A stretch of DNA of 64,000 nucleotides, taken from contig NZ_JASISP010000009.1 in assembly GCF_030063185.1 (NCBI RefSeq), positions 24,770-88,769 of the forward strand, given 5' to 3'. Below, piece after piece: positions 1-8,099 of this stretch. The position numbers and the translations under genes are program-made. How positions within the stretch are numbered: the first letter of the stretch is position 1; every line of letters starts with the position of its first letter. A model generated the notes under the pieces. It was not told where the DNA came from. It saw only the letters and a program-made list of their open reading frames with translations, and did no database searches. This stretch comes from Arthrobacter sp. H35-D1. Its GTDB lineage: Bacteria; Actinomycetota; Actinomycetes; Actinomycetales; Micrococcaceae.

Positions 1-263
1 TTTGGACCCACCCCCCCCCCGCTAGACCCGCCCGAGCGACATAGTGTCGCGCACAACACAAACGTTCCGAGCGGCGCCCACAATCCCGTTGGGGCTACCC
101 CCACCACCCCCCCCTCTGCACATATGCCTTACCATTTACCCCGAATCACAGACGCGGCCCCCACAAGTTTGGGGCCCGCCGCTTCTCTCGTTCAAGTTGG
201 AGATCAGGCCCACGCGCCCGAGGGACCCGCCGTGAGCTTGCGAACGGTGGGAGGGCGTGGGGA
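1..263. other. Non-coding C-rich edge region
   Basis: No gene can be supported here. The stretch has a run of ten C at 11-20 and a run of eight C near 107-114. A short perfect dyad, GCGACA-TAG-TGTCGC, lies at 36-50 and could be a weak hairpin downstream of the minus-strand DUF3145 gene. There is no T-tract, so it is not called a terminator. Reading frames on the plus strand are proline- and arginine-rich, as expected of non-coding high-GC DNA. Confidence 0.5.
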
Positions 264-767
264 CTATCCGACGTGGTGGAGCCAGCGGACGGGAGCGCCA
301 GCCGCTGCGTGGCGGAAGGGTTCCAATTCCTCATCCCATGCCTCGCCCAGAGCCAGTGAGAGCTCCTGGTACACGAGGGAGGGATCGCCCTTGCCGGACT
401 CGTAGGCGTAGCGAATGCGGTCTTCAGCAACCATGATATTTCCATGGACGTCGGTGACAGCATGGAAGATCCCCAGTTCCGGGGTGTGTGACCAGCGTGA
501 GCCGTCAACACCCGCACTGGGGTCTTCAGTGACCTCGTAACGAACATTCGCCCAGCCGCGCAGTGCCGAGGCAAGCCGCGCGCCGGTGCCGGCAGGGCCA
601 CGCCACGAAAGTTCAGTGCGCAGCACATTGGGCGCCGCGGGCTGTGCAGTCCACTGCAAGTCCGTGCGCTGATCCATGACACCGGCAACGGATGACTCAA
701 TGTGTGGGCACATCACGGCCGGGGCCGAGTGCACAAACAAGACACCGCGCGTGTTTTCTACCTTCAT
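264..767 (-). CDS. DUF3145 family protein
   Basis: A 167-residue protein matching the actinobacterial DUF3145 family, recognised by the N-terminal TRGVLFVHSAP and CPHIESSVAGV segments and the C-terminal WLHHVG. The biochemical function is unknown; in relatives the gene usually follows the fatty-acid synthase genes fabD-fabH-acpP-fabF. I chose the ATG at 767 because GGAGG lies five bases before it. An ATG four codons upstream (779) has no ribosome binding site. The protein is soluble with no signal peptide. The gene is alone here, the last in its direction before the window edge. Confidence 0.8.
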   Translation of the reverse strand: MKVENTRGVLFVHSAPAVMCPHIESSVAGVMDQRTDLQWTAQPAAPNVLRTELSWRGPAGTGARLASALRGWANVRYEVTEDPSAGVDGSRWSHTPELGIFHAVTDVHGNIMVAEDRIRYAYESGKGDPSLVYQELSLALGEAWDEELEPFRHAAAGAPVRWLHHVG

Positions 768-921
768 TCCATCCTCCATTGCAGTAGGTGCGTCTTCCCC
801 AACGACCTTCTCCAGGATGAAACCAAGGTTATTTAATTTTGGCTTCTTTCATTCTGCCGTAGCCGGGCGCTTTGCGCCACCGCAACGACCAGTCATGACA
901 TCATGAGGCGATTTTCATCCC

Positions 922-1857
922 CTAGGCACGCGGATGCGCTGTGCGGTAGCTGTCCCGCAGCCGCTCCACCGAAACATGGGTGTACAGCTGGGTCGTGGCC
1001 AACGAACTGTGACCGAGGATTTCTTGCACGGCCCGCAGGTCGGCCCCGCCGTCAAGCAGGTGCGTGGCCGCTGAATGGCGCAAGGTATGCGGGCCGGTGG
1101 CAGAAGTGTCCCCCAAGGAGGCAAGGAGCCTGTTCACCACGGTGCGCACCGTGCGCTGGTCGATGCGTCCACCGCGTTGGCCCAGGAAAAGTGCGGCGCC
1201 ACTGTGCGGTTTGTGCAGTCCCATCCTACCCACCCGAATCCACCGCCCCAGCGCAGTGTCGGCCGGCACGCCAAAAGGGACGGTTCGTTCCTTGTTGCCC
1301 TTGCCCAAGACAGTGACCGTGCGCCGCTCCCGATTTACGCTGTCGACGTCGAGCCCGACCAACTCCCCCACCCGGATGCCGGTTCCGTAGAGCAGTTCAA
1401 CCATTGCCAAGTCGCGAAGTGCCAGAGGCTCGTCGGATTCCGCCGCGGCCGCCATGGCCTCAAGAAGACGCCGCAACTGCTGCTGCTGCAAGACCGCCGG
1501 AAGGTTCTTGTCACGCTGCGGGGCCTTGAGCCGCAAAGCCGGATCCAGCTCGATGATTTCTTCGCGCACCGCCCAAGCGGTGAAACTGCGCACCGTGGCG
1601 GTGCGACGGGCAAGGGTGGAGCGTGCAAGGCCGGCACCACTTTGCTCGCCCAACCAGCGCCGCAGGGAACTGAGCTCCAGGTCGCCCAGCGTGAGATTTC
1701 CTGCAGCCACTGCATGAATCAGCAAAGCATCGATATCGCCGCGATAAGCGCGGATGGTGTGTTCGGAGCGTCCGCGTTCCGTGCGCAAATAGCGCTCAAA
1801 GGCCTCGGCCGGCTGAGCCAAGGCAGGAGGCAATGCTGCGCGTTCTTCCCGATCCAC
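922..1857 (-). CDS. xerC: Tyrosine recombinase XerC
   Basis: A 311-residue site-specific tyrosine recombinase that, with XerD, resolves chromosome dimers at dif. The N-terminal SAM-like core-binding domain (about residues 15-100) contains the family pattern RYLRTERGRSEHTIRAYRGD. The catalytic domain shows the first Arg in GTGIRVGELVGL, HTLRHSAATHLL (His and Arg), GHSSLATTQLYTHVS (His and the nucleophile Tyr), and a Lys in the beta-hairpin GKGNKERTVP. Length is normal. Start is a GTG at 1857. It lies downstream of dprA and the LCP gene on the same strand, the common actinobacterial order. Confidence 0.93.
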   Translation of the reverse strand: MDREERAALPPALAQPAEAFERYLRTERGRSEHTIRAYRGDIDALLIHAVAAGNLTLGDLELSSLRRWLGEQSGAGLARSTLARRTATVRSFTAWAVREEIIELDPALRLKAPQRDKNLPAVLQQQQLRRLLEAMAAAAESDEPLALRDLAMVELLYGTGIRVGELVGLDVDSVNRERRTVTVLGKGNKERTVPFGVPADTALGRWIRVGRMGLHKPHSGAALFLGQRGGRIDQRTVRTVVNRLLASLGDTSATGPHTLRHSAATHLLDGGADLRAVQEILGHSSLATTQLYTHVSVERLRDSYRTAHPRA

Positions 1858-1923
1858 ACCTCCACTGTGCGCTGTCCGCGTCGCGTGGGCAAACAGCCCC
1901 GCCGCAACGGGAGCAAATACGTT

Positions 1924-2967
1924 TTAGCCCAGGCCTGCCGACTCCAGATAGGCCCCCAGCGTATCTTCCTGCAAGGCTTTGGAAATGGCCGCGATGGAGG
2001 CGTCGTCCCTGAGCACAATCGACTGTCCGTCAGCACTGGTCCCGGTGCCGAGGGTGGGCAGGGTGAAGGACGTGACATCTGCACCGCGCACGCTTTTGAG
2101 GCTGACTGCGAGCGCCCCGAGCGTGGCCGAATCAAACCCAGAATCAACACTGATGTAAGGGGAAAGCTCGTTCACAATAGTGCTCACCGTCGCAGGGTTT
2201 GCCATCGTGGCCGGCGCGAAGACGGAGTTTAGCAGCGCCTTGAGGAAGATTTGCTGGTCCTTCACGCGTTGGTAGTCCCCGTCGGTGAAGGCATAGCGTT
2301 CACGGACGAACGCCAGGGCCTGGTCGCCGTTGAGCAATTGCGGCCCGGCCTTGAAGTCGGTCTTGCCGTGTAGCGGGGTGAAGGCCAACGGGACGTCCAC
2401 CTCCACACCGCCCAGGGCGTCGGTGATGGCCTTGAACCCGTCAAAGTCAACGATGGCCACATGGTCTATCCGGTTCTTGAACATCCCTTCAAGGGTTTGC
2501 ACCACCAGCGGGACACCACCGTTGGCCATCGCAGCGTTGATTTTCGCTTCCCCGACGCCGGGTATTCCCACCCAGGTGTCGCGCATGATGGACATGAGGT
2601 AGATGTGCTTGCGGTCGGCGGGGATGTGGACCCACATCATGGTGTCCGAACGCTGGTTGGAGGGGGCACCCTCCTCGGTCAGATTCAGTGAGTCGCCGCG
2701 GCTGTCACTGCCCAGTAGCAGCACATTCATGGCTTTGGCGGCCGGGCCGTGTGTGGGTTTCGCCGGCCTGAGCGTTTCCTGGGGGAAGGCTTGGGGAATT
2801 GTCTGCGTCTTGCTGTCAAAGCTGCGGGCCAGATTGCCAAGGTAGAGCACACCGACGGCGCCGGCCAACGATACCACCAAAACCAACACCAAGAAGATCA
2901 GTAGTATGTTCCGCCGTTTGTTGCGCCTCCGGCGGCTGGGGACTGGGCTCTGTGCATCGGCGCTCAT
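1924..2967 (-). CDS. LytR-CpsA-Psr family protein
   Basis: A 347-residue membrane protein of the LytR-CpsA-Psr (LCP) family, which transfers glycopolymers such as teichoic acids or capsule from polyprenyl carriers to peptidoglycan. A short basic cytoplasmic N-terminus (SRRRRNKRRN) precedes one membrane helix at about residues 20-43. The extracellular LCP domain has NVLLLGSDSRGD, SDTMMWVHI and SIMRDTWVGIPG, which contain the conserved Asp/Arg phospholipid-binding residues, and a later ALAFVRERYAF. The ATG at 2967 gives the expected topology and leaves 53 bases after dprA. An upstream extension to 3168 would overlap dprA and is not credible. Confidence 0.88.
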   Translation of the reverse strand: MSADAQSPVPSRRRRNKRRNILLIFLVLVLVVSLAGAVGVLYLGNLARSFDSKTQTIPQAFPQETLRPAKPTHGPAAKAMNVLLLGSDSRGDSLNLTEEGAPSNQRSDTMMWVHIPADRKHIYLMSIMRDTWVGIPGVGEAKINAAMANGGVPLVVQTLEGMFKNRIDHVAIVDFDGFKAITDALGGVEVDVPLAFTPLHGKTDFKAGPQLLNGDQALAFVRERYAFTDGDYQRVKDQQIFLKALLNSVFAPATMANPATVSTIVNELSPYISVDSGFDSATLGALAVSLKSVRGADVTSFTLPTLGTGTSADGQSIVLRDDASIAAISKALQEDTLGAYLESAGLG

Positions 2968-3020
2968 AGTGCACATGCTGCCACTGGCGCACGGGATTTG
3001 TCCGCGCCCGGGTGCAACTG

Positions 3021-4277
3021 TTACCAAGGCGTTGTCATCGACGCCTGCCCTTCCAGTCCTTGGCTGCGGCGCAACCACCCTCCCCCGCGTCGTTCCGCCA
3101 GCCCCAGCGCCTCGAGCCTGCCCAAGCCCGACAGCACGGTGGCCGCGCTGAGGCCTGCAACCACGCACAGCTTTTCCACACTTGTGGCGGTGCGCAGCGG
3201 CAATGCATCCATCAACAGCAGGTCGGCAGTTCCCAATCCGTCGTACAGTGCCGCCTGGACCTGCGGCTCAACCGCCAGGTGCTCCCCCATGGCCCCGGCG
3301 AGTTCGGCGATGTCGGCAGCATCTGTGACACAGACGGCGCTTCCTTCCTTCAGTAGTCTGTGGCATCCGGCGGAATTGGCCGAGTACACCGAGCCCGGCA
3401 CGGCAGCGACCACCCTGCTGAGACCTTCGCAGTGGTGGGCAGTGTTGAGTGCTCCCGAACGCCAGCGCGCCTCCACAACCACCGTGACTGAACAAAGTGC
3501 GGCGATCAGGCGGTTGCGTTGCAGGAAGCGATAGCGGGTGGGGTTGGTGCCGGGGGGCACTTCGGCCACGAGCAGTGCCTGTTCTGCAATGGTGCGCAGC
3601 AGTTCCTCGTTGCCCGAGGGATAGAACCTGTCCACTCCCCCGGCCATGACAGCCAAGGTGGGCAGCTCGTTCGGCACTGCCATGGCCACGCCCAGGGCCC
3701 CGCGGTGGGCCTGCGCATCAATGCCGTATGCCCCGCCGCTGACAACCGTGAATCCGCGCTGGACAAGGGAGCCGGCGATCTCGGCCGTGACGTTTGCCCC
3801 GTAGCTGGTGCTGTCGCGGGAACCGACTACAGCGATGCACTTTCCTTGCGCCGGGATTGACTGTTTCGATCCCCTGCACCACAGGGCGATGGGAGCCTGA
3901 AGCTCCAAGCCGTCAAAGCCACGCGGCCAGTCCGCGTCTTCAGGGACCAGAAGCCTGCCACCGAGCCTTTTCACAGTGCCCAGGTCTCGTTCCGGGGCGA
4001 GGTCGGCCAGCCGCGGCCGCCACCGCCCCAAGGCTTCGGCCAGTCCGGTCCACCGTTCCGTGCCTGCCTCGTTGAGAATCGCAGTCACTTGCTGTTCCAC
4101 TGCGGCGTGGGAGGCATCCTTGCCGGCGATGAAGTCCAGCGCCCGTTCCGGACCCAACGCACGGATCAGCGCCAGTCCGGGCAAGTCCGCCGGCTCCATC
4201 AACCGGGTCAGGGCCGCCCGTGCGCAGCGCACCGTTGTCTGCGCTGCGATGCTCTTTCCGTGGTTCATGCTGTTCAC
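3021..4277 (-). CDS. dprA: DNA processing protein DprA/Smf
   Basis: A 418-residue DprA protein, a single-stranded-DNA binding RecA loader used in natural transformation. The Rossmann-like core is clear: AVVGSRDSTSYG, VVSGGAYGIDAQAH, TLAVMAGGVDRFYP, FLQRNRLIAALC and AVPGSVYSANSAGCHRLL. A C-terminal winged-helix-like region follows (about residues 340-405). The GTG start at 4277 overlaps the comM stop in a GTGA arrangement, indicating translational coupling. The partner comM is also a transformation gene. No other competence genes are visible in the window. Confidence 0.92.
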   Translation of the reverse strand: MNSMNHGKSIAAQTTVRCARAALTRLMEPADLPGLALIRALGPERALDFIAGKDASHAAVEQQVTAILNEAGTERWTGLAEALGRWRPRLADLAPERDLGTVKRLGGRLLVPEDADWPRGFDGLELQAPIALWCRGSKQSIPAQGKCIAVVGSRDSTSYGANVTAEIAGSLVQRGFTVVSGGAYGIDAQAHRGALGVAMAVPNELPTLAVMAGGVDRFYPSGNEELLRTIAEQALLVAEVPPGTNPTRYRFLQRNRLIAALCSVTVVVEARWRSGALNTAHHCEGLSRVVAAVPGSVYSANSAGCHRLLKEGSAVCVTDAADIAELAGAMGEHLAVEPQVQAALYDGLGTADLLLMDALPLRTATSVEKLCVVAGLSAATVLSGLGRLEALGLAERRGGGWLRRSQGLEGQASMTTPW

Positions 4278-5827
4278 AGTCCCTCTCCTCGTTGCCGCAA
4301 TGTCAGTGCCAGCCCTACCTCATCGCTGCCCGGCCGTTCGCGCCCCTGAAGATCGGCCACTGTCCATGCCAGCCGCAGCACCCTGTCGTACCCGCGGGCG
4401 CTGAGCACTCCCGCGCCCATGGCCTTGTCCAGCAGCGCGGTGTGGTGCCCGTCCAGTCGCAGCGGGCCGCGCAGGATCCGGCCGGTCAGGTCTGCGTTGT
4501 GGACAAGTCCCCACTGTTTGAGCCGTTCCCCTGCGATGTTGCGGGCCAGCTGCACCCTCCGGGCCACTTGAATGCTGGATTCCCGGGGCTCGGTGCTGGC
4601 CAACTGGCACAGTTGCAGCTTGTTGACCTGGAGCTGAATGTCCACCCTGTCCAGGAGCGGGCCCGACAGCCTGCCGAAATAGCGCCTGCGGGCCATGGGC
4701 GTGCACTCGCAGTTGATCCCCTTGCCGGTCGCTTTTCCGCACGGACAGGGATTGGCTGCCAGGACCAGTTGGAAGCGGGCCGGGTAGGCGGCAGTTCCGG
4801 CGGAGCGGTGCAAGACCAATTCTCCGCTCTCCAAAGGCTGGCGCAGGGCGTCAAGGACACGCTTGTCGAACTCGGGGGCCTCGTCAAGGAACAGCACGCC
4901 ACGGTGGGCCCGCGAAGCGGCCCCGGGACGTGGAATGCCACTTCCGCCACCAATAATGGCAGCCGTGCTGGCCGAATGATGCGGCCGCTCATAGGGTGGG
5001 CGGCGCATCAACTCAGCAACACCGTTGCCCCTGTGTTCCAAGGAGTGGATGGCCGTGACTTCCATGGCTTCGGCATCGTTGAGATCCGGCAGGAGCCCGG
5101 GCAGGCGTTCAGCCAGCATGGTTTTGCCCGAACCGGGCGGGCCCACCATCATCAAATGGTGCCCGCCGGCGGCAGCAATTTCCAGGGCCAACCGGGCAAC
5201 GGGCTGTCCAGCCACTTCGGACAAGTCCATCCCGGCCGGTTCCTTGGCTGTTGCCTGCAGCGCAGCGGCGGCCTCCGCACCGGTCGCCCAGCCGATTTCG
5301 AGCCCCGCCAAGTTCTGTGGGTCTGCCTCGAAGTCGAGGACCACTTGGGCCAGGCACTCGTAGGCCCGCACCTTGGCCCCTTTCACCAACTGCGCCTCGG
5401 CCCGGTTGGCGGCCGCCACCACAAACTCCCGGTGTCCGGCACGGTAGGCGGCCAGCACGGCCGGCAGCACGCCGCGCACTGGCCGCAACCGGCCATCGAG
5501 TCCCAACTCGGCCAGAAATACTGTGCCGCTGGTGCCCCGCACATCACCGGCAGCATTCAAGGCCGCCATCACGATGGCCAGGTCAAAACCCGAGCCCTTC
5601 TTGGGCAAGGATGCCGGTACCAGGTTCACGGTGATCTTCCTTCTGCTCAGCGGTATCCCCGTGTTCTGTGCGGCGGCGCGAATCCGTTCCCGGGCCTCCG
5701 ACAAGGAGGCATCCGGTAGGCCCAGCAGCACGAAGTTTGGCAGGGTTTGGCCGATGTCGGCCTCGACTTCGATGACATGGCCGTTGAGTCCCACGAGTGC
5801 GACGGCCAGCGCCCGGCCCATGCCCAT
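4274..5827 (-). CDS. comM: YifB/ComM Mg-chelatase-like AAA ATPase
   Basis: A 517-residue YifB-family ATPase. Its N-terminal Lon-protease-like domain (about residues 20-145) lacks the protease function. The AAA+ domain has Walker A GPPGSGKT at residues 229-236, Walker B VLFLDEAPEF, and the family cysteine pattern NPCPCG followed by CEC. A C-terminal Mg-chelatase domain completes it. In Haemophilus and Vibrio, ComM is a hexameric helicase that promotes branch migration of heterologous DNA during transformation; the same role is inferred here. It overlaps dprA at its 3' end and yraN by one base at its 5' end, so yraN-comM-dprA is one operon. Confidence 0.93.
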   Translation of the reverse strand: MGMGRALAVALVGLNGHVIEVEADIGQTLPNFVLLGLPDASLSEARERIRAAAQNTGIPLSRRKITVNLVPASLPKKGSGFDLAIVMAALNAAGDVRGTSGTVFLAELGLDGRLRPVRGVLPAVLAAYRAGHREFVVAAANRAEAQLVKGAKVRAYECLAQVVLDFEADPQNLAGLEIGWATGAEAAAALQATAKEPAGMDLSEVAGQPVARLALEIAAAGGHHLMMVGPPGSGKTMLAERLPGLLPDLNDAEAMEVTAIHSLEHRGNGVAELMRRPPYERPHHSASTAAIIGGGSGIPRPGAASRAHRGVLFLDEAPEFDKRVLDALRQPLESGELVLHRSAGTAAYPARFQLVLAANPCPCGKATGKGINCECTPMARRRYFGRLSGPLLDRVDIQLQVNKLQLCQLASTEPRESSIQVARRVQLARNIAGERLKQWGLVHNADLTGRILRGPLRLDGHHTALLDKAMGAGVLSARGYDRVLRLAWTVADLQGRERPGSDEVGLALTLRQRGEGL

Positions 5828-6183
5828 CAGGCCACACCCTTCAAATGATCGATGCTCGCAGCGGCCGTCCGGTCCATGACAATGCCCACGGCATCAATCC
5901 GCATCGGACCCGCAACCCGTTGGTGTTCCCGCGCCCACAGCACAGCCAGGGTGCGCAGGCGCACCAGCTTGGCCCGGGTCAGTGCCTCCAACGGATCGCC
6001 ATACCGGCGCGAACTGCGCGTCTTGACTTCGACAATGACAAGTTCGGCACCGTCGAGGCCCACAAGGTCGATTTCCCCGCTGGCACACCGCCAATTGCTG
6101 TCAATGACCCTGATGCCGTGGTCTTCCAAGTAGTCCGCGGCCAGCCGTTCACCGGTCCGGCCCAATGTATCTTTAGCTTTCAT
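5827..6183 (-). CDS. yraN: YraN family (UPF0102) nuclease-fold protein
   Basis: A 118-residue UPF0102 protein with a PD-(D/E)XK-like nuclease fold. GRTGERLAADYLEDHG, SGEIDLVGLDG and VIVEVKTRSS provide the E, D and ExK residues of the putative active site. The biological role is not established. The start at 6183 is preferred because GGAGG lies five bases upstream; a GTG four codons further up would place that site inside the gene. The stop overlaps the comM start. In related genomes DUF2469 lies immediately upstream; here 5.6 kb of island DNA intervenes, so this operon probably uses a new promoter. Confidence 0.9.
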   Translation of the reverse strand: MKAKDTLGRTGERLAADYLEDHGIRVIDSNWRCASGEIDLVGLDGAELVIVEVKTRSSRRYGDPLEALTRAKLVRLRTLAVLWAREHQRVAGPMRIDAVGIVMDRTAAASIDHLKGVA

Positions 6184-6404
6184 GGCTGCCTCCACTTCCA
6201 GCTTGGCTGGCGGCGGGGCGGCGCAACAGGGCCCGCACGTCGATTGTGGATAGTCTGGTCAGCCGCCGCCTCCTGTGGGGGAACAAAAAGCCCCAGCAGG
6301 CACGAGGCCCTGTGACACCCTTGACCCACCGCGCAGAATCTATTGCGGCCAATGCGTCGTCATCAGCACCATGGGCACGCTGCCGGCCGGGTGGTAGACA
6401 GTGT

Positions 6405-6752
6405 TTAGCATGCTGTGGCTGTAGTCGGCGATCTCTTCATCACGTCGAACATCTGGGCCGGGTGCAACTCAGTTCTCGCCCACGCGGATGTGGCCGGCTG
6501 AGACACAACTTTCCGGGCCCGGCGGATGCCCGAGATCGTGACAGTCATTTCATGACCCAGCTCATCAATGGAGTAGCGTGGGCGCATTATGAATTGGTCT
6601 CGAAAGTCCAGGCTGGTCAACCTGACGGTGCCTCTGGATTTAGCGTGGGTGACATTCGAGTGAAGCAAATATCCATCCTCCGTGGTGGGGAAGCCCAGAC
6701 GCCGTGTAGACACGTCGAACGGCACAGAACCGTAGTGCATCATCGCCGCCAC
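6405..6752 (-). CDS. Hypothetical protein in island, possibly a remnant
   Basis: A 115-residue open frame starting at a GTG, with ATGs four and five codons in. The central part looks protein-like (MHYGSVPFDVSTRRLGF, SLDFRDQFIMRPRYSIDELG, VTVTISGIRRARKV) but I do not recognise a family. There is no clear ribosome binding site, and the last 25 residues look less protein-like. It lies in the island between yraN and the helicase operon, next to visibly decayed coding DNA. It may be a small intact accessory gene or the fragment of a larger one. Confidence 0.4.
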   Translation of the reverse strand: MAAMMHYGSVPFDVSTRRLGFPTTEDGYLLHSNVTHAKSRGTVRLTSLDFRDQFIMRPRYSIDELGHEMTVTISGIRRARKVVSQPATSAWARTELHPAQMFDVMKRSPTTATAC

Positions 6753-6757
6753 CCGGG

Positions 6758-6778
6758 GCGAAGACCCCGGATCTTCGC
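6758..6778. repeat. Small perfect hairpin in island
   Basis: GCGAAGA and TCTTCGC form a 7-bp perfect stem around a 7-base C/G-rich loop. It lies between two small minus-strand frames. There is no T-tract on either side, so a terminator is possible but unproven. Confidence 0.35.
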
Positions 6779-6819
6779 CTCACGGCGTTCACCGGGTAGC
6801 TTCGCTGACCAAATGCCGG

Positions 6820-6999
6820 CTACTGGGCACACACCAAGGCGCCGTGAACCCGAAACATCTGGCCAGCTATCTGGATGGGTTCGTCGTCCGGGTCAACCGT
6901 CGGACCTCACGAAGCCGCGGGTTGATATTCCATGGTCTGCTCCACTTTTCCGTTCACCACCACCCCGTCAATTTCCGCATCCAATTGAGCGGCATTCAT
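6820..6999 (-). pseudogene. Short decayed open frame with internal TGA
   Basis: Read from the ATG at 6999, the frame gives a protein-like stretch (MNAAQLDAEIDGVVVNGKVE), reaches a TGA at 6907-6909 after 30 residues, then continues in the same frame as VDPDDEPIQIAGQMFRVHG until a TAG at 6820-6822. Protein-like sequence on both sides of the stop suggests a small gene inactivated by a nonsense change. I do not recognise the family. The flanking 7000-7216 also gives broken protein-like pieces in several frames, consistent with an eroding island end. Confidence 0.35.
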
Positions 7000-7608
7000 C
7001 GCAGAACGCACAACCCTCCCGCCTACGCGACCTGCGCATCCTCGCAGCGTGGAGCATCCCGTGGCCTGTAACGAACCGGTGGATCGATGAGGTACAGATC
7101 GGGCGGGAAGTACACCACCCCAGTCCAAAGCCTCGTCCTCCCTGAATGAGCCTGAACTTCCCCGATCGCGCGGCGGTTATGCCCCCCGTTGGTGGCACGG
7201 CCTGAAGAGCTTCGGATCAGTTCCGGGGCAAACTGACGTAGGCGTTGCGCAACCACGTACGCATCTCCACTGCCGTCCACTCTTCGAGCAGTTCCCGGAA
7301 CGGGCCTGCCAGCAGCGGCCAGATGCAGTACTTGACGACGTCCGGGTGGCGGTCGGGATCGGGACAGGTGATCCCTCCGATCAAGCGGAGATGCTTCATG
7401 ACGGTCGCTTCCCCGATCGCCTTCATCGCAGCAACAATGCTCCCAATCGCCCGCATTGCCAGTACCTCAAGGAAGGCATACTCCTCGAGTTTGAATGAAG
7501 CGGCGATGAGATGCTTGTAGGCGTAGATGTCGCGTGCCCGGGTCTCCTCGCCCCGAGCTGCGGAGACGTCCTCCCTCAGGAGGTTCATCACCTCGCCGAC
7601 GAGCTTGT

Positions 7609-7634
7609 CGACGGCGCGTGTCGACGGAGCGTGT
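7609..7634. repeat. 13-bp tandem duplication causing frameshift
   Basis: Two adjacent 13-mers, CGACGGCGCGTGT at 7609-7621 and CGACGGAGCGTGT at 7622-7634, differ at one base. Thirteen extra bases shift the frame of the minus-strand gene. Removing one copy joins EFTTRSVD directly to KLVGEVMNLL with no gap. Confidence 0.85.
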
Positions 7635-8053
7635 CGTGAACTCGAATGTCTGGTCATAGAGCCTGCAGATGCTGGCCAGGACCACGCACCACAGGTGCCG
7701 GTTGCTGTGCGGCTTGGGACCGCCCCCGGCCAGATGGCTTTCGAACTCGTCGCCGATCTTCTCACAGATCTCCTGTGCAAGGACATCGATCGCGTCGACC
7801 TGTCCGTTCTTGCGGATCTCATCGAGGATCGTGACGGTTAATTCGCTGATGACCCCGGTCATCGCCGGCTGCCGGTCCACCACGTTGTCACCGACCGTCG
7901 ACTGCTTCGCCGCGGCCGGGGCACGAGTCCATCTCTTCGGGTTTGCCCAGTCAAAGGCTTCGTCCTGCGCGGAAGAGTTGGTGGAGGTGATGCCGCGGCT
8001 CAGTACCGCCCCGTGGCGTGCCCCGCCACACGGACATTTGCAGGTGTAGGTCG

Positions 8054-8075
8054 TCGCAGTCTCGCAGTCTCGCAG
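8054..8075. repeat. 8-bp tandem repeat (2.75 copies) causing frameshift
   Basis: The unit TCGCAGTC occurs at 8054-8061 and 8062-8069, with a partial third copy TCGCAG at 8070-8075. It falls in codons 7-13 of the island partner gene. With one unit fewer, the ATG at 8092 is in frame with the cysteine-rich N-terminus; with the present number it runs into an early stop. Confidence 0.85.
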
Positions 8076-8099
8076 CGGGTTATGTGACTCATGCTCGGT

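Larger units (their letters stand above)
7217..8092 (-). pseudogene. Helicase partner gene, broken by two tandem duplications
   Basis: As it stands, translation from the ATG at 8092 ends after 30 residues. If one copy of the 8-bp tandem repeat at 8054-8069 and one copy of the 13-bp repeat at 7609-7634 are removed, a single 284-residue frame runs to the stop at 7217. Its start has a strong AGGAGG eleven bases upstream, overlapping the helicase stop region. The repaired N-terminus has a cysteine knuckle, YTCKCPCGGARHG (C-x-C-x-C-GG-x2-HG), likely to bind a metal. The rest is predicted mostly helical (for example SELTVTILDEIRKNG, ASFKLEEYAFLEVLAMRAIG, GPFRELLEEWTAVEMRTWL). No family is recognised. 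The tight coupling to the helicase says the two genes formed one system. Both breaks are simple slippage products, so a recent knock-out, a reversible switch, or an assembly error are all possible. Confidence 0.75.

Noticed and set aside
6246-7145. Long plus-strand open frame of 299 codons in the island
   Set aside because: It is rich in Arg, Pro, Ser and His, has no recognisable motif or ribosome binding site, and runs antisense to better minus-strand frames.
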